A DNA stretch of 64,000 nucleotides from Verrucosispora sp. WMMD573 (GTDB lineage: Bacteria > Actinomycetota > Actinomycetes > Mycobacteriales > Micromonosporaceae): assembly GCF_027497175.1 (NCBI RefSeq), contig NZ_CP114901.1, forward strand, positions 3,224,001-3,288,000, written 5' to 3'. Below the pieces are notes generated by a model, which was not told the origin of the DNA, made no database searches, and saw only the letters and a program-made list of their open reading frames with translations. Both the position numbers and the translations under genes were made by a program. Within the stretch, counting starts at the first letter, position 1. Each line of letters opens with the position of its first letter. This document shows positions 30,869 through 39,875 of this stretch, in pieces.

Positions 30869-33594
30869 ACGCTGCCCCAATGCTGTCGACACCGGGCTGG
30901 TGCCTGCTGCGGATTCCGCTGCTGCCGGCGGTGCCCGACGCCGCTGCCCCAGAAGGCTTGGCGCGGCAACTGCTGGACCTGGCCGTCGACTACGCGACCG
31001 TGTTCCAGCGGGCCGGGGAGGAGGACCGGGACTGGCAGGACCCGGCGACCCGGTTGGCCGTCTACGGCAGTCGGGCCCGGTACCGCCCGACCCCGTTCGG
31101 CATGTTCAGCCTCAGCCTGCTCGCCGAAGTCGAGGAACGGAACGTGGCGTCGGCCACCCGGCTCGATCTGGTGACCGATGTCCGGTTGCGCCGCCTCGAT
31201 CTGCCGCAGCAGACCGGTCGGTGGTTCGTCAATCCGTCCCTCGCCGTCGAGCACGGCCGGTGGTCGTACCTGCACCCGGACAAGGGTGGCGTCACGTCGA
31301 TGTCGGACAATCCGGGCGTGCGCCAGCTCGCGGAGCGTCTCGCCGCGCAGCTCGCCGCCGTACCCCGATCGGCGGCGGCATGGGCCGTCGTGCTCGATGG
31401 CGAGACCCAGTTCGACCTGGGCGTACGGCACCGGCTGCTGCTGCCGGAGCATGAGCCAGAGATGATCGTCGGCCCGGCCGCACCGGCTGTGCCCACTGAG
31501 CCGGTCAAGGCGGCGCTGGCTGTCGAGCGGCCGTTCCGGGACGACCAGTTCGTGGACGCCTTCAGCGAGGTCCGGGCCCGGCTGTCCGGCGGGCGCACCG
31601 CGACGCTGCTCGACGGGGCCGCCCAGCTTCTGCGGGGCCACTGGCGGCCCGGGCGGCTCGACCGGGTGCGGGACCACGTCGCCGGCAGCTACAGCGGCGG
31701 AGCGATCCCGCTGGCGTGGCTGCTGACCGCCCCGGTGGACCATCCGCTGGGCAGCTGGCGGCGGCCGGAGACCGAGGTCGAGGGCGCCGAGACCCGGGTA
31801 CCGGCGCGACGCCTGTTCGTGCCACAGGCCCGTCGCGACAACGGCGCGGTGCGATGGTGGGCGGAAGCCCTCACGCTGGACCAGTGGCGGTCCCGCCGCT
31901 CGCTGCCCACCCCCGACAGCGCCGTGGTGACCCAGCCACAGTTCGGGATGGCCAACGGCGCGCTGCTGGCCGAGCCGGTGGCCGGCGCGGACGCCTGGCT
32001 CAAGATGGTCCTGCCAGGCTTCTGGGGCGGCCCCGGCGCCCGGCTCAGTGAGCAGCTGGGGATCAGCACGCCCGACCTGGGTACGGCGGTCCCCGGCTGG
32101 CTCCCGGTGGAGATCGGGTGGGCGCCGCCGGATCGGCGGGCACCGTTGGTCCGCCGGCCGGAGAGCGGATTGCCCCGGCTCAACCTCAACCTGCCGCACC
32201 GTGCCGACGACGTGCAACTGGCGGACCTGGCCGTGACCATGATGGCGGGGCGGCTCCAGTTGGTTCGCCGATCCGACGGGCGCTACGTGCAGCTGCGGTG
32301 GGACAGCCCATTGACGCTCAGTAACAGCTTCAACCCCTGGTCGGTGCAGCTGCTGGGGTTGCTGCTGGATGAGGCGCACGGTCCGGCGCTCGCCGCCGAC
32401 CCCAGCCTGTGGGCGCCGCCGGGCGAGATGGTCCCCCGCATCACCGCCGGCCGTTGTCTGGTGGCGCGGCGCAGCGTCGTCCTGGACGCACAGCACCGCG
32501 CCGATCTTCTGAACCTGGCGGAGAGTCCGGCGCAGTTGTGCGACGTACTCACCGAGGTGGGGCTCGGGCCGCAGGTGGAGGTGAGCGAGGGGCCGGACAC
32601 GACCATGCGGTTGGACCTCACCGACCCCACCCAGCGGTGGTGGTTCACTCGGCGGCTGCGCCGCGAGGGCCGGCTGATGCTGCATGAGGCCCTGCCGGTG
32701 GCGCCGCTCGTCGAGTCGGAGCTGGGCGGGCACATCCATGACGTCTGGGTGCCGTGGCTGCGTCCTGATCCGCATGCAGTCAGGCCGATGTCGCGCACCC
32801 GGCTGGTGGACCGGCAGCCGACCGAGGACCCGGAGTGGACCAGCTGGTTCGTCTACGCCCCGGAGCGGGTGGTGGAGCTCTGGCTGGCGGGCGCCGAGAG
32901 AATGACGTTGATGCGCCAGGCGCAGCTGTTCTACATCCGCTATCACGACGATCGGCCGCATCTGCGGATACGGGTGCAGCACGGCGTCGAGGCCGAGTCG
33001 TTGCTGGCCGGCCTGCGCGCCCACCTGGCCGCGATGGTGCCGCAGCAGCCCTGCGAGGTCGAACTCCGGACCTGGACACCTGAGGACTACCGGTACGGCG
33101 GTGTGGCGAGCCGGGCCGACGCCGTACGGCTGTTCTGCGCCGACTCGGCCTGGTGGACGCAGCGGCTCGCCGCTGGCCCGGACCGGGCTGGCCGGTACAC
33201 GTTGGCGGTTGCCCGGATCGCCGCCTGGTGCCGGCAGCTGGCCGGCGAGGAGCAGGCGTTGGCGCTGCTCTGCGAGCTACGCGGGCTGGACCCCCGGCTG
33301 CCCAGCTCGCGGGGCCAGCGGGAGTGGATGGCGACCTTCCGGGCCGCTCGACTGGACCTGGAACAGGCCCTGGACGCCGCGCTGACCGAGCCGGAGCCGG
33401 CCCTGGACTATCTGACCGGTCTGGACAGCGACGCCTATGCCACGGCGCTGAGCAGCCTCATCCACATGAGCGTCAATCGTGGGTTGCCGATGGGGCAGGC
33501 GGTGAACCGCGAACCAGAGCTCGTGCTGGCGGCGGCACGGTTGTTGAAGGGTCGGCAGGCGCGGGCCACCCGAGGCAGAGCGGCCGATGGCTGA
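30865..33594 (+). CDS. lanB: Lanthipeptide dehydratase LanB
   Basis: 909 residues, slightly short for full-length LanB (about 1000). The N-terminal glutamylation domain opens PGWCLLRIPLLPAVPD and contains SRARYRPTPFGMFSLSLLAEV, a hallmark block. The C-terminal elimination domain is present from about 640 (WTSWFVYAPERVVELWLAGAERMTLMRQAQLFYIRYHDDRPHLRIRVQ). It should use glutamyl-tRNA to activate Ser/Thr in the precursor core and remove glutamate to give Dha/Dhb. It overlaps its neighbours by four and eight bases, so production is coupled. Confidence 0.93.
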   Translation: MNAAPMLSTPGWCLLRIPLLPAVPDAAAPEGLARQLLDLAVDYATVFQRAGEEDRDWQDPATRLAVYGSRARYRPTPFGMFSLSLLAEVEERNVASATRLDLVTDVRLRRLDLPQQTGRWFVNPSLAVEHGRWSYLHPDKGGVTSMSDNPGVRQLAERLAAQLAAVPRSAAAWAVVLDGETQFDLGVRHRLLLPEHEPEMIVGPAAPAVPTEPVKAALAVERPFRDDQFVDAFSEVRARLSGGRTATLLDGAAQLLRGHWRPGRLDRVRDHVAGSYSGGAIPLAWLLTAPVDHPLGSWRRPETEVEGAETRVPARRLFVPQARRDNGAVRWWAEALTLDQWRSRRSLPTPDSAVVTQPQFGMANGALLAEPVAGADAWLKMVLPGFWGGPGARLSEQLGISTPDLGTAVPGWLPVEIGWAPPDRRAPLVRRPESGLPRLNLNLPHRADDVQLADLAVTMMAGRLQLVRRSDGRYVQLRWDSPLTLSNSFNPWSVQLLGLLLDEAHGPALAADPSLWAPPGEMVPRITAGRCLVARRSVVLDAQHRADLLNLAESPAQLCDVLTEVGLGPQVEVSEGPDTTMRLDLTDPTQRWWFTRRLRREGRLMLHEALPVAPLVESELGGHIHDVWVPWLRPDPHAVRPMSRTRLVDRQPTEDPEWTSWFVYAPERVVELWLAGAERMTLMRQAQLFYIRYHDDRPHLRIRVQHGVEAESLLAGLRAHLAAMVPQQPCEVELRTWTPEDYRYGGVASRADAVRLFCADSAWWTQRLAAGPDRAGRYTLAVARIAAWCRQLAGEEQALALLCELRGLDPRLPSSRGQREWMATFRAARLDLEQALDAALTEPEPALDYLTGLDSDAYATALSSLIHMSVNRGLPMGQAVNREPELVLAAARLLKGRQARATRGRAADG

Positions 33595-34666
33595 GGCCGA
33601 CGCCGCGCGGCGACTGCTGCGTCGACTCGTCGTCGAGCTACGGCGGCGGGGGCACGTGAGCTCGGAAGCGGCGACAGCCCTCGCCCTGCTCGCGTCCCGG
33701 CTGGGTCAGCGGGGTCTGGCGGCGTCCCTGACCGAGCTGGCCGTGCGGGGCGGGCAGGTGCCCGACTTCCGGATCAGCTGGCTGCGCCACCGGCTGGTGG
33801 GTGAGTGCCTCCCGGTTGGCCCCGGCCACGCCGAGACCCTGGCCCGGACCAGGGCGCAGGCGGTGGAGATGCTCGATGCCTTCTATCGGCACCATGTCGA
33901 GGCCGCCGACGCAGATCTGGTCAACGGCGCCGGCGGGGTCGTGATGAGCCTGTGGGACCTCGCCGACGAACCGACTCGCGCCAGGCTGGCCCAACCCATC
34001 ACCGGGATCGCGCTGTCCATCATGGAGCAGGATTCGCCCGGTCTATACCACGGTCGCAGCGGTGGCATCCTGCTGTTGCGGATGCTGGGTCGCCGCTACG
34101 GCGAGGACCGGTTGGTAACCGCGGCGGTCGACGCGTTGCTACGGCATCTGGAACAGCTGAGCCCTGCCAGCCTCGACCGCGGCTGGTTGGGTGTCGGCGG
34201 TGTCACCATGTGTTACGGCCAGCCGGGAATGCTTACCGCGCTGGGGCCGGAGGTCGACCCGCTGGTGCTGGCGCGGTTCGTCGACGCGGCGATCACCGGC
34301 CCGGCCCTCGCCCGTCTGGACGGGCTGCTGGCCGACGCCGGGGCCGACATCTCGGTCTGCCACGGCCTGGCCGGGCTGAGCCTGGTCACCAGGTTCGCCC
34401 CCGGGTGGCGGGAACTGGTCGGTCCGGACCGCCGGGCCCGGCTGGCGGCCCGACTCGCGCACCACCTGGACCAGGCCGACGACCAGGCGGTGGCCGCCAT
34501 CTTCGACACGCCTTTCCTGCTGTCGGTGATCGAAGGGACGCTCGGGGCGGCGCTGGCGCTGGCGGAGTGCGAGACGACGTCACGGCCCTGGTGGGGCGTC
34601 TGCGTGAGTCTCGGTGACGGGTCGGCCGCGGTGGCCGGCAGCCAAGCAGTAGGGAGCAGTCGATGA
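33587..34666 (+). CDS. lanC: Lanthionine cyclase LanC
   Basis: 359 residues. An alpha-barrel with the zinc ligands of LanC in order: Cys209 in VTMCYGQPG, and Cys258-His259 in ISVCHGLAGL. GGVVMSLWDL and YHGRSGGILLLRML also fit the family. The N-terminal 60 residues are Arg/Leu-rich. It adds Cys thiols to dehydro residues to form the (methyl)lanthionine rings. The C-terminal 25 residues look flexible. Its start lies inside the lanB end, and its stop overlaps the transporter ATG. Confidence 0.92.
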   Translation: MAEADAARRLLRRLVVELRRRGHVSSEAATALALLASRLGQRGLAASLTELAVRGGQVPDFRISWLRHRLVGECLPVGPGHAETLARTRAQAVEMLDAFYRHHVEAADADLVNGAGGVVMSLWDLADEPTRARLAQPITGIALSIMEQDSPGLYHGRSGGILLLRMLGRRYGEDRLVTAAVDALLRHLEQLSPASLDRGWLGVGGVTMCYGQPGMLTALGPEVDPLVLARFVDAAITGPALARLDGLLADAGADISVCHGLAGLSLVTRFAPGWRELVGPDRRARLAARLAHHLDQADDQAVAAIFDTPFLLSVIEGTLGAALALAECETTSRPWWGVCVSLGDGSAAVAGSQAVGSSR

Positions 34667-36750
34667 CAGCCAACCTTCAGACCGAGGACAACGACTGCGG
34701 CGTGTCGGCACTCGTCGCCAGCCTGCGCCTACAGGGACACCAGTTTTCCGAGCCGCTGCTGCGGGATGCGTTGGCCACCCGGGGCGCCCTGTCGCTTCAG
34801 GACCTGCGGGACACCTGCGCGGCAGTGGTGGGCGTGCGCTACCGCGGCCGGCGGGACTTTCCGTTCGCCGAACTGACTCCGGGCACCATCGTCCACCTGC
34901 GTATGGATCACTTTGTGACGGTGGAGCGATGGCGCGGGCGGCGGGTACGGATCTTCGACCCATCGGTCGGGTACGGATGGCTGACCGAGGCCGCCTACCA
35001 GGAGCAGGCCAGCGGCTGGGTGCTGGCACCGGCCACTCCGGCACCGGCGGCGAACGCAACCCGACGTCCACGCGCGGCCACCCGGGCCGACTGGCTGTGG
35101 CCGATGCTGCGGTCCGGGCAGATCAAGTTCCGGCAGGTGGTGCCGGTCCTCGCGATGAGCCTGCTGCTCTACACCGGCCTGACCCTGCTCAACATGGTCC
35201 TGTTGCCCTACCTGAACGAGGTCACCGTCGCGGGTACGGTCGCCGCCGGCACCCTGGTCACCGTGTTGGTGGCGTTCAGCGTCGCAGCCAGCGCGCTGTT
35301 CTGGCTCCGGCATCGGCAACTCACCTCGCTGGGGCTGTCGTTCGACCGGGCGATGCTGCGTGAACTGATCGACCGCCTGACCCGTACGTCGGCGCGCACC
35401 GAGCTGACCTCGGGCGACGTGCTGCATCGGGTGCAGAGCGCCCGCGCCGTCCGGGAGGCCGGCACCGGCCTGGCGCTGTCGCTGTTCACCGACGCGGTCG
35501 CCGTGGTGATCCTGCTGGCGTTCATGGCGACGATGTCGCTGCCGCTGACCGGCGTGGTGGCCGGCGTGGCCGCGCTACACATCGTCCTGACGGTCCTCGG
35601 CCGGATCCCGATCAACAGGCGTTTCGAGGAGCAGCTGCAACTCGACGGTGAACTCCAGGATCTGCTGATCAGCGTCTCTCGCGGTCTGACCACCTACCGG
35701 GGGCTGGGAGCGGTCCGGCACCTGGAGGCCGAGCACGCCCAGCGGCTGGACCGGTTGCAGCAGTCGATCCGCGGGCTGGAGTACCGCTTGGCCTGGGTGT
35801 ACGGGCCGAGCAACGCCCTGCGGTTCGCCGGGCTGTACGTGATTCTCGTGGTGGGTTCGGTGCTGCTGTCCGCAGGTCTGGTCAGCACCGGAGAGCTGTT
35901 CGGGTTCCTCACCCTCGGCGGTACGGTGCTGTTCTCGGTCACCGCCATCGCGCAGAGCCTCACCAACGCCGCCACGCTGGAACGGCAACTCCGCTACGTG
36001 ACGAGTGTGTTCACGTTGCCCGTGATGGAACGGGGAACCCGCACCGAGCCGGTGCCGGCCGCGTCGGCAGTGGTGCTGGACGGGGTTCGGGTGCACCGCC
36101 CGAGGGAGCACTTCGACCTTCGGTTGGACCTGCGGGTGGAGCGGGGTGAAACGGTTACCGTCAGCGGTACGAGTGGGGTCGGCAAGTCGACCATGGCCCA
36201 GATCATCAGCGGCCTGGACCCGGTACCGACCGGCCAGGTGACCGTCTACGGCGTACCGATCGGCGACTGGGACCCGGATTGCCTTCGGCCGCTGGTGTGT
36301 TACGTACCGCCCCGGTCCGACTTCCTGCACACGACGATCCGGGAGAGCCTGTCCAGCGGCTCCACCGACGTCACCGACCAGGAGATCAACGACGTGCTCG
36401 CCGCGATGGAGCTGACCGAGGTGATGCGGCCCCTGCGGCTGGGGTTGCGTACCCGCCTGCGCATCAACGGTTCGACCTTCAGCGCGGGAGAGGTGCAGCG
36501 GTTCGCATTGGCCCGGGCGCTGCTGCGCCGGCCGTCGCTGCTGATCCTCGACGAGGCCACCAACTCCCTGGATCGGGATCTTGAGCTGCGGCTGCTCTCG
36601 GAGATGCAGCGCCGGGTCGAGACGCTTGTCGTGATCAGTCATCGCCCGATCGGTGACCACCTGGGCAGCCGTCACGTGCGGATCGTGCGCGACGACAGCG
36701 GCGTGTCCCGGCTCGAATCGGCGGCGGTCGCGGCGGTCGTCGGTGGCTGA
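34663..36750 (+). CDS. lanT: Peptidase C39-containing ABC transporter (LanT-type)
   Basis: 695 residues. The C39 peptidase spans 1-130, with Gln6, Cys12 (QTEDNDCG), His83 (MDHFVTVE) and Asp99 (FDPSVG). A six-span exporter domain covers about 160-430. The nucleotide-binding domain has Walker A GTSGVGKST near 503, signature FSAGEVQRF near 606, Walker B LLILDEATN near 626 and H-loop ISHRP. It cuts the leader after Gly-Gly and exports the product. Such fused transporters are typical of class II lanthipeptides; finding one with LanB/LanC is less usual. Overlaps of four and eight bases join its neighbours. Confidence 0.92.
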   Translation: MTANLQTEDNDCGVSALVASLRLQGHQFSEPLLRDALATRGALSLQDLRDTCAAVVGVRYRGRRDFPFAELTPGTIVHLRMDHFVTVERWRGRRVRIFDPSVGYGWLTEAAYQEQASGWVLAPATPAPAANATRRPRAATRADWLWPMLRSGQIKFRQVVPVLAMSLLLYTGLTLLNMVLLPYLNEVTVAGTVAAGTLVTVLVAFSVAASALFWLRHRQLTSLGLSFDRAMLRELIDRLTRTSARTELTSGDVLHRVQSARAVREAGTGLALSLFTDAVAVVILLAFMATMSLPLTGVVAGVAALHIVLTVLGRIPINRRFEEQLQLDGELQDLLISVSRGLTTYRGLGAVRHLEAEHAQRLDRLQQSIRGLEYRLAWVYGPSNALRFAGLYVILVVGSVLLSAGLVSTGELFGFLTLGGTVLFSVTAIAQSLTNAATLERQLRYVTSVFTLPVMERGTRTEPVPAASAVVLDGVRVHRPREHFDLRLDLRVERGETVTVSGTSGVGKSTMAQIISGLDPVPTGQVTVYGVPIGDWDPDCLRPLVCYVPPRSDFLHTTIRESLSSGSTDVTDQEINDVLAAMELTEVMRPLRLGLRTRLRINGSTFSAGEVQRFALARALLRRPSLLILDEATNSLDRDLELRLLSEMQRRVETLVVISHRPIGDHLGSRHVRIVRDDSGVSRLESAAVAAVVGG

Positions 36751-37582
36751 GGGAGTAAGCGGCGTCCACGCCTACTGGCAGCTGCCCAGCCGGCTACCCC
36801 GGGCCTACCAGCAGCTGTCCCGGGCGACCTGGCTGCTGAGCATCCGCTCGTGGCAACGGCACGCCGGGCCGATCACGCTCTACGCCGACCCGCCGACCAT
36901 GGAGTGGCTCGACCAACTCGGCTGGCTCAACTGCTACGACCAGACCGAGACGATCGACGACCGGGATCTCGACAAGCACTACGACCGGGTGGCCTGTTTC
37001 GCGCTGCCGAAGCTGCTCGCCCTGGAGCGGTATCCCGACGCGGTGCTGGTGGACACCGACGCCTACCTGTACCACCGGCTGCGGCTGCCGGCCACCGGCT
37101 CGGTCTTCGCACACCTGGAGCACGGCGCCGCCGACTTCTACTCCCGGCTGCGCGAACTGCGCAACCCCGCACAGGTGGAGCTGCCCGACTCGCTGCCGAC
37201 GGTCGGCAACACGTCGTTGTTCCGGGCGGCCGATGCGGGCCTGGCCCGCCGGATCAGCCACGCCGGCCTCAGCTTCCTGGCCGGAAACCCGAGCACACCC
37301 GGCCGCGACGTCCACCTGCACATGACCGTCGCCGAGCAGGTGCTCGCCACCCACCTGACCACCGTCGCCGGGCAGCAGGTGGTCAATCTCTTCAATGCGT
37401 TGTGGTGCCCACGGACGCTGCGCTGGCTGACCGAGCCACCCCGCTTCGGCCACCTGTGGAACCTCAAACGCGGGGGGACCGCCGAGCAACTGCTGGCCGC
37501 GTACGTGGCGGTCACCCGAAAGCTGTGGAACGAGTACGGCGTCGACCCGGACCGGGTACGCGCAGTCTTGGAGCGGACATGA
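36743..37582 (+). CDS. DxD-motif glycosyltransferase-like protein
   Basis: 279 residues from GTG 36743, eight bases inside the transporter end. It opens VHAYWQLPSRLP and has LLSIRSWQRHAGPITLYADP, then a DxD-like motif in VLVDTDAYLYHRL (GT-A metal and nucleotide-sugar binding). Later parts (TVGNTSLFRAADAGLARRI, HMTVAEQVLATHLTT) resemble small sugar-transferase-like proteins of the DUF6734 type. A transferase decorating the lanthipeptide is inferred from the operon. No signal peptide or membrane span is seen. Confidence 0.65.
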   Translation: MAEGVSGVHAYWQLPSRLPRAYQQLSRATWLLSIRSWQRHAGPITLYADPPTMEWLDQLGWLNCYDQTETIDDRDLDKHYDRVACFALPKLLALERYPDAVLVDTDAYLYHRLRLPATGSVFAHLEHGAADFYSRLRELRNPAQVELPDSLPTVGNTSLFRAADAGLARRISHAGLSFLAGNPSTPGRDVHLHMTVAEQVLATHLTTVAGQQVVNLFNALWCPRTLRWLTEPPRFGHLWNLKRGGTAEQLLAAYVAVTRKLWNEYGVDPDRVRAVLERT

Positions 37583-38841
37583 TCTCGACCGACCTGCTCG
37601 ACCGGCTGGCGAACACCGGCGCCGGGCTGACCCAGCCAGCCGGATCGACCGTATCGGGTGGGCATTCTCCGGACTGGGTGGTGGAGCCGGAGTCGTTGGC
37701 TCAGCTGACCACCCTGGTCCGGGTACTGCACGCAGCCGGCGCGGACTGGCGGGTGGACGCCCACGGTCGCAACTGGGGATACGACGATGCCCGGGTACGC
37801 GAGCCGGGGCTGATCGTCCGGATGGCCCGGCTGGATCGGTTGGATCTCGATGTCGACCTCGGCCTCGCCACGGTGCAGCCCGGGGTGACCTTCGCGCAGC
37901 TGAACGAGGCGTTGCGGCGGGCCGACGCCCGCTTCCAGCTGCCTGCGCCGGGCTCCGGCCCGCACACCTCGGTGCTCGGTAACGCGCTGGAACGTGGCCT
38001 GCTCGCCGGTCTCGGCGAGCGCGAACGCCACTGTAGGGACTTTCTCGTCCTGCGCCGCGACGGCGAACTCGATCGCCTGGGCTGGCCGGATGCCACCGAC
38101 GACCGGGTCCGGCGGGCGCTGCCGTATCCACCCGGTCCGCACCGGCAAGGGTCGCTGTTCCAAACCTCCGGGTACGGCCCGGTGGTGGTGGAGCTGACGC
38201 ACGTGCTGCCGCTGGCAACCGACCTGACGGCCACGCCGGTGTTGCTGGCCGGTGCCGAGCTGACCGAGGAACTGGTGCGGTGCTGGCGGGACGTGCTCAT
38301 GGAGGAGCTGGTGACCTCCAGCATCCTTCTCTCGCCGGCCCGCCGCCGGGCTCAGGGCATCAGGGTCAGCCACGACGGGCTCGTCCTTGAACTGTGCGTC
38401 GGCGCCCGCTCGTCCGTGATGCTGCGGGCCAAGGTCGTCGACGTGCAGCGGTTGGCCCGTCAGCACGGGCAGCGGCTGGCCGTACGAGTCGTCGGCGGCC
38501 ACGACGACCTGAGCATCCTCGGCGGCGACCAGAGCCAACCGGAGCTGGTGGGCAAACTCCCGAAAGGGCTGGAATGGCACACCGCGGCGTTACCGTTCGC
38601 CCCATCGGTGGTGGCAGCCTTCGCGCGGGCGGTACGGGCGGACCCGGTGCTGGCGGACATCCCGTGGACGCTGCGTCCGCTCGATTCCCGGGCGTTGGTC
38701 TGGTTGGCGCCGCTCGTGTACCGCAAGCAGGACTCGGACAGCGTCGCACTACTGCGGCGTCGGGTGGCCGCCGTTGCCCGGCTCCGCGATGAGTTCGCCG
38801 TTCCGGCCTACCGGTCCGGCGCGGTACGGAGCCACCGATGA
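37579..38841 (+). CDS. PCMH-type FAD-binding oxidase/dehydrogenase
   Basis: 420 residues from ATG 37579 (ATGA overlap with the gene before). The FAD domain follows the vanillyl-alcohol oxidase/4-cresol dehydrogenase type: DWVVEPESLAQLTTLVRVL, WRVDAHGRNWGYDD, VTFAQLNEALRRADARFQLP and APGSGPHTSVLGNALERG. The C-terminal half is less conserved and likely binds substrate. The Tyr/Trp of WGYDDA may flank FAD. It should oxidise the peptide, an attached sugar or an aromatic residue; which one is unknown. It is the second flavoprotein of the operon. Confidence 0.75.
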   Translation: MISTDLLDRLANTGAGLTQPAGSTVSGGHSPDWVVEPESLAQLTTLVRVLHAAGADWRVDAHGRNWGYDDARVREPGLIVRMARLDRLDLDVDLGLATVQPGVTFAQLNEALRRADARFQLPAPGSGPHTSVLGNALERGLLAGLGERERHCRDFLVLRRDGELDRLGWPDATDDRVRRALPYPPGPHRQGSLFQTSGYGPVVVELTHVLPLATDLTATPVLLAGAELTEELVRCWRDVLMEELVTSSILLSPARRRAQGIRVSHDGLVLELCVGARSSVMLRAKVVDVQRLARQHGQRLAVRVVGGHDDLSILGGDQSQPELVGKLPKGLEWHTAALPFAPSVVAAFARAVRADPVLADIPWTLRPLDSRALVWLAPLVYRKQDSDSVALLRRRVAAVARLRDEFAVPAYRSGAVRSHR

Positions 38842-39875
38842 GTCACGTTCTCATCGTCAGCGTCCACCGGATCCACACCGGCCGGTCCGGCGAGGCGGTC
38901 CACCTGCGCCAGCTCATTGAGGCGCTGCGCGCCGCCGGCGAACGCGTGACAGTCCTCGACGGTCCGATGGACCCGGGGACGGCCGGGGCCGATCACGGGG
39001 CCGGACTGCGGTCGATCGCCGAGCAGCTGGTCACCCTGTTGACGCGGGATCGGCCCGATGCCGCCCTGCTCTGGGGGCACCTCGGTGAGGAGACCGAGCT
39101 GGCGCGGCGGCTGGCAGCGGCGGACATACCGACCGTGCTGGAACATCCGGCCGCTGACCTTGAGCCGGTGCCGGAGACACTCCGGCTGGTTGACGAGGTG
39201 GTGGTGCCGTCCGAGTTCGCCCGGCGGCTGTTCCAGTCGCAGACCGGCCGTCAGGCCCGCGCGATCGAACCGTGCCTGCGTGGCTGTGCCTGCCCGCCGG
39301 CGACGTCCCGCGTACCGGTGTCCAAGGGGCCGTACCAGCTGACCTTCATCAACCCGGAGCCGGCCAAGGGGCTCGGGATCGTGATGCACCTCGTGATGGC
39401 CGCCAGCGGGGCGGGGCTGCCGTTCCGGTTCCGGTTCGTCGAGGGGCGGTGGACCAGGGAGCATCTCGCCCGGCTCGGCATCGGCCCCACCGACCTGCCC
39501 GGGGTGGAGATCGTCGAATACCGCGACGACACCTGTGCGCTCTACGCCGAGACCGACCTGTTGCTCGCACCGAGCCTGTGGCAGGAGAGCTTCGGGATGG
39601 TCGCCCGCGAAGCCGTGATCCACGGCGTGCCGGTGGTGGCAACCCGGGTCGGCGGTCTGCCACAGGCGGTCGGTGCCGGGGGACAGTGCCTGCCACCGCC
39701 GGCGTGGGAGGACGACTACCAGGTCCGGATGACCACGGCCGAGGTCAGGGCCTGGCTGGCGGCCGTGGTCACCGGGCTGCGCGGCGCTCACCGCCGTCAA
39801 CCGGCGCTGCTGTCCCGCGCCACGTCGGACAGCGTCCGGGCGTACCGGGCGGTGCTCGGTTCGTCGCCGGGGTGA
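38838..39875 (+). CDS. GT4-family glycosyltransferase
   Basis: 345 residues from ATG 38838 (ATGA overlap). A GT-B fold: the N-terminal half has VSVHRIHTGRSGEAVHLRQLIEAL and VPSEFARRLF. The C-terminal half has FINPEPAKGLGIVMHLV and the donor-site ALYAETDLLLAPSLWQESFGMVAREAVIHGVPVVATRVGGLPQAVG with the E-x7-E pattern. Together with the DxD-type transferase it predicts a glycosylated product. Its last 79 bases overlap, tail to tail, the SARP gene on the minus strand. Confidence 0.85.
   Translation: MSHVLIVSVHRIHTGRSGEAVHLRQLIEALRAAGERVTVLDGPMDPGTAGADHGAGLRSIAEQLVTLLTRDRPDAALLWGHLGEETELARRLAAADIPTVLEHPAADLEPVPETLRLVDEVVVPSEFARRLFQSQTGRQARAIEPCLRGCACPPATSRVPVSKGPYQLTFINPEPAKGLGIVMHLVMAASGAGLPFRFRFVEGRWTREHLARLGIGPTDLPGVEIVEYRDDTCALYAETDLLLAPSLWQESFGMVAREAVIHGVPVVATRVGGLPQAVGAGGQCLPPPAWEDDYQVRMTTAEVRAWLAAVVTGLRGAHRRQPALLSRATSDSVRAYRAVLGSSPG

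Noticed and set aside
30538..33024. 828-residue minus-strand frame opposite lanB
   Set aside because: Antisense shadow; lanB carries the family blocks and overlaps its neighbours as in an operon.
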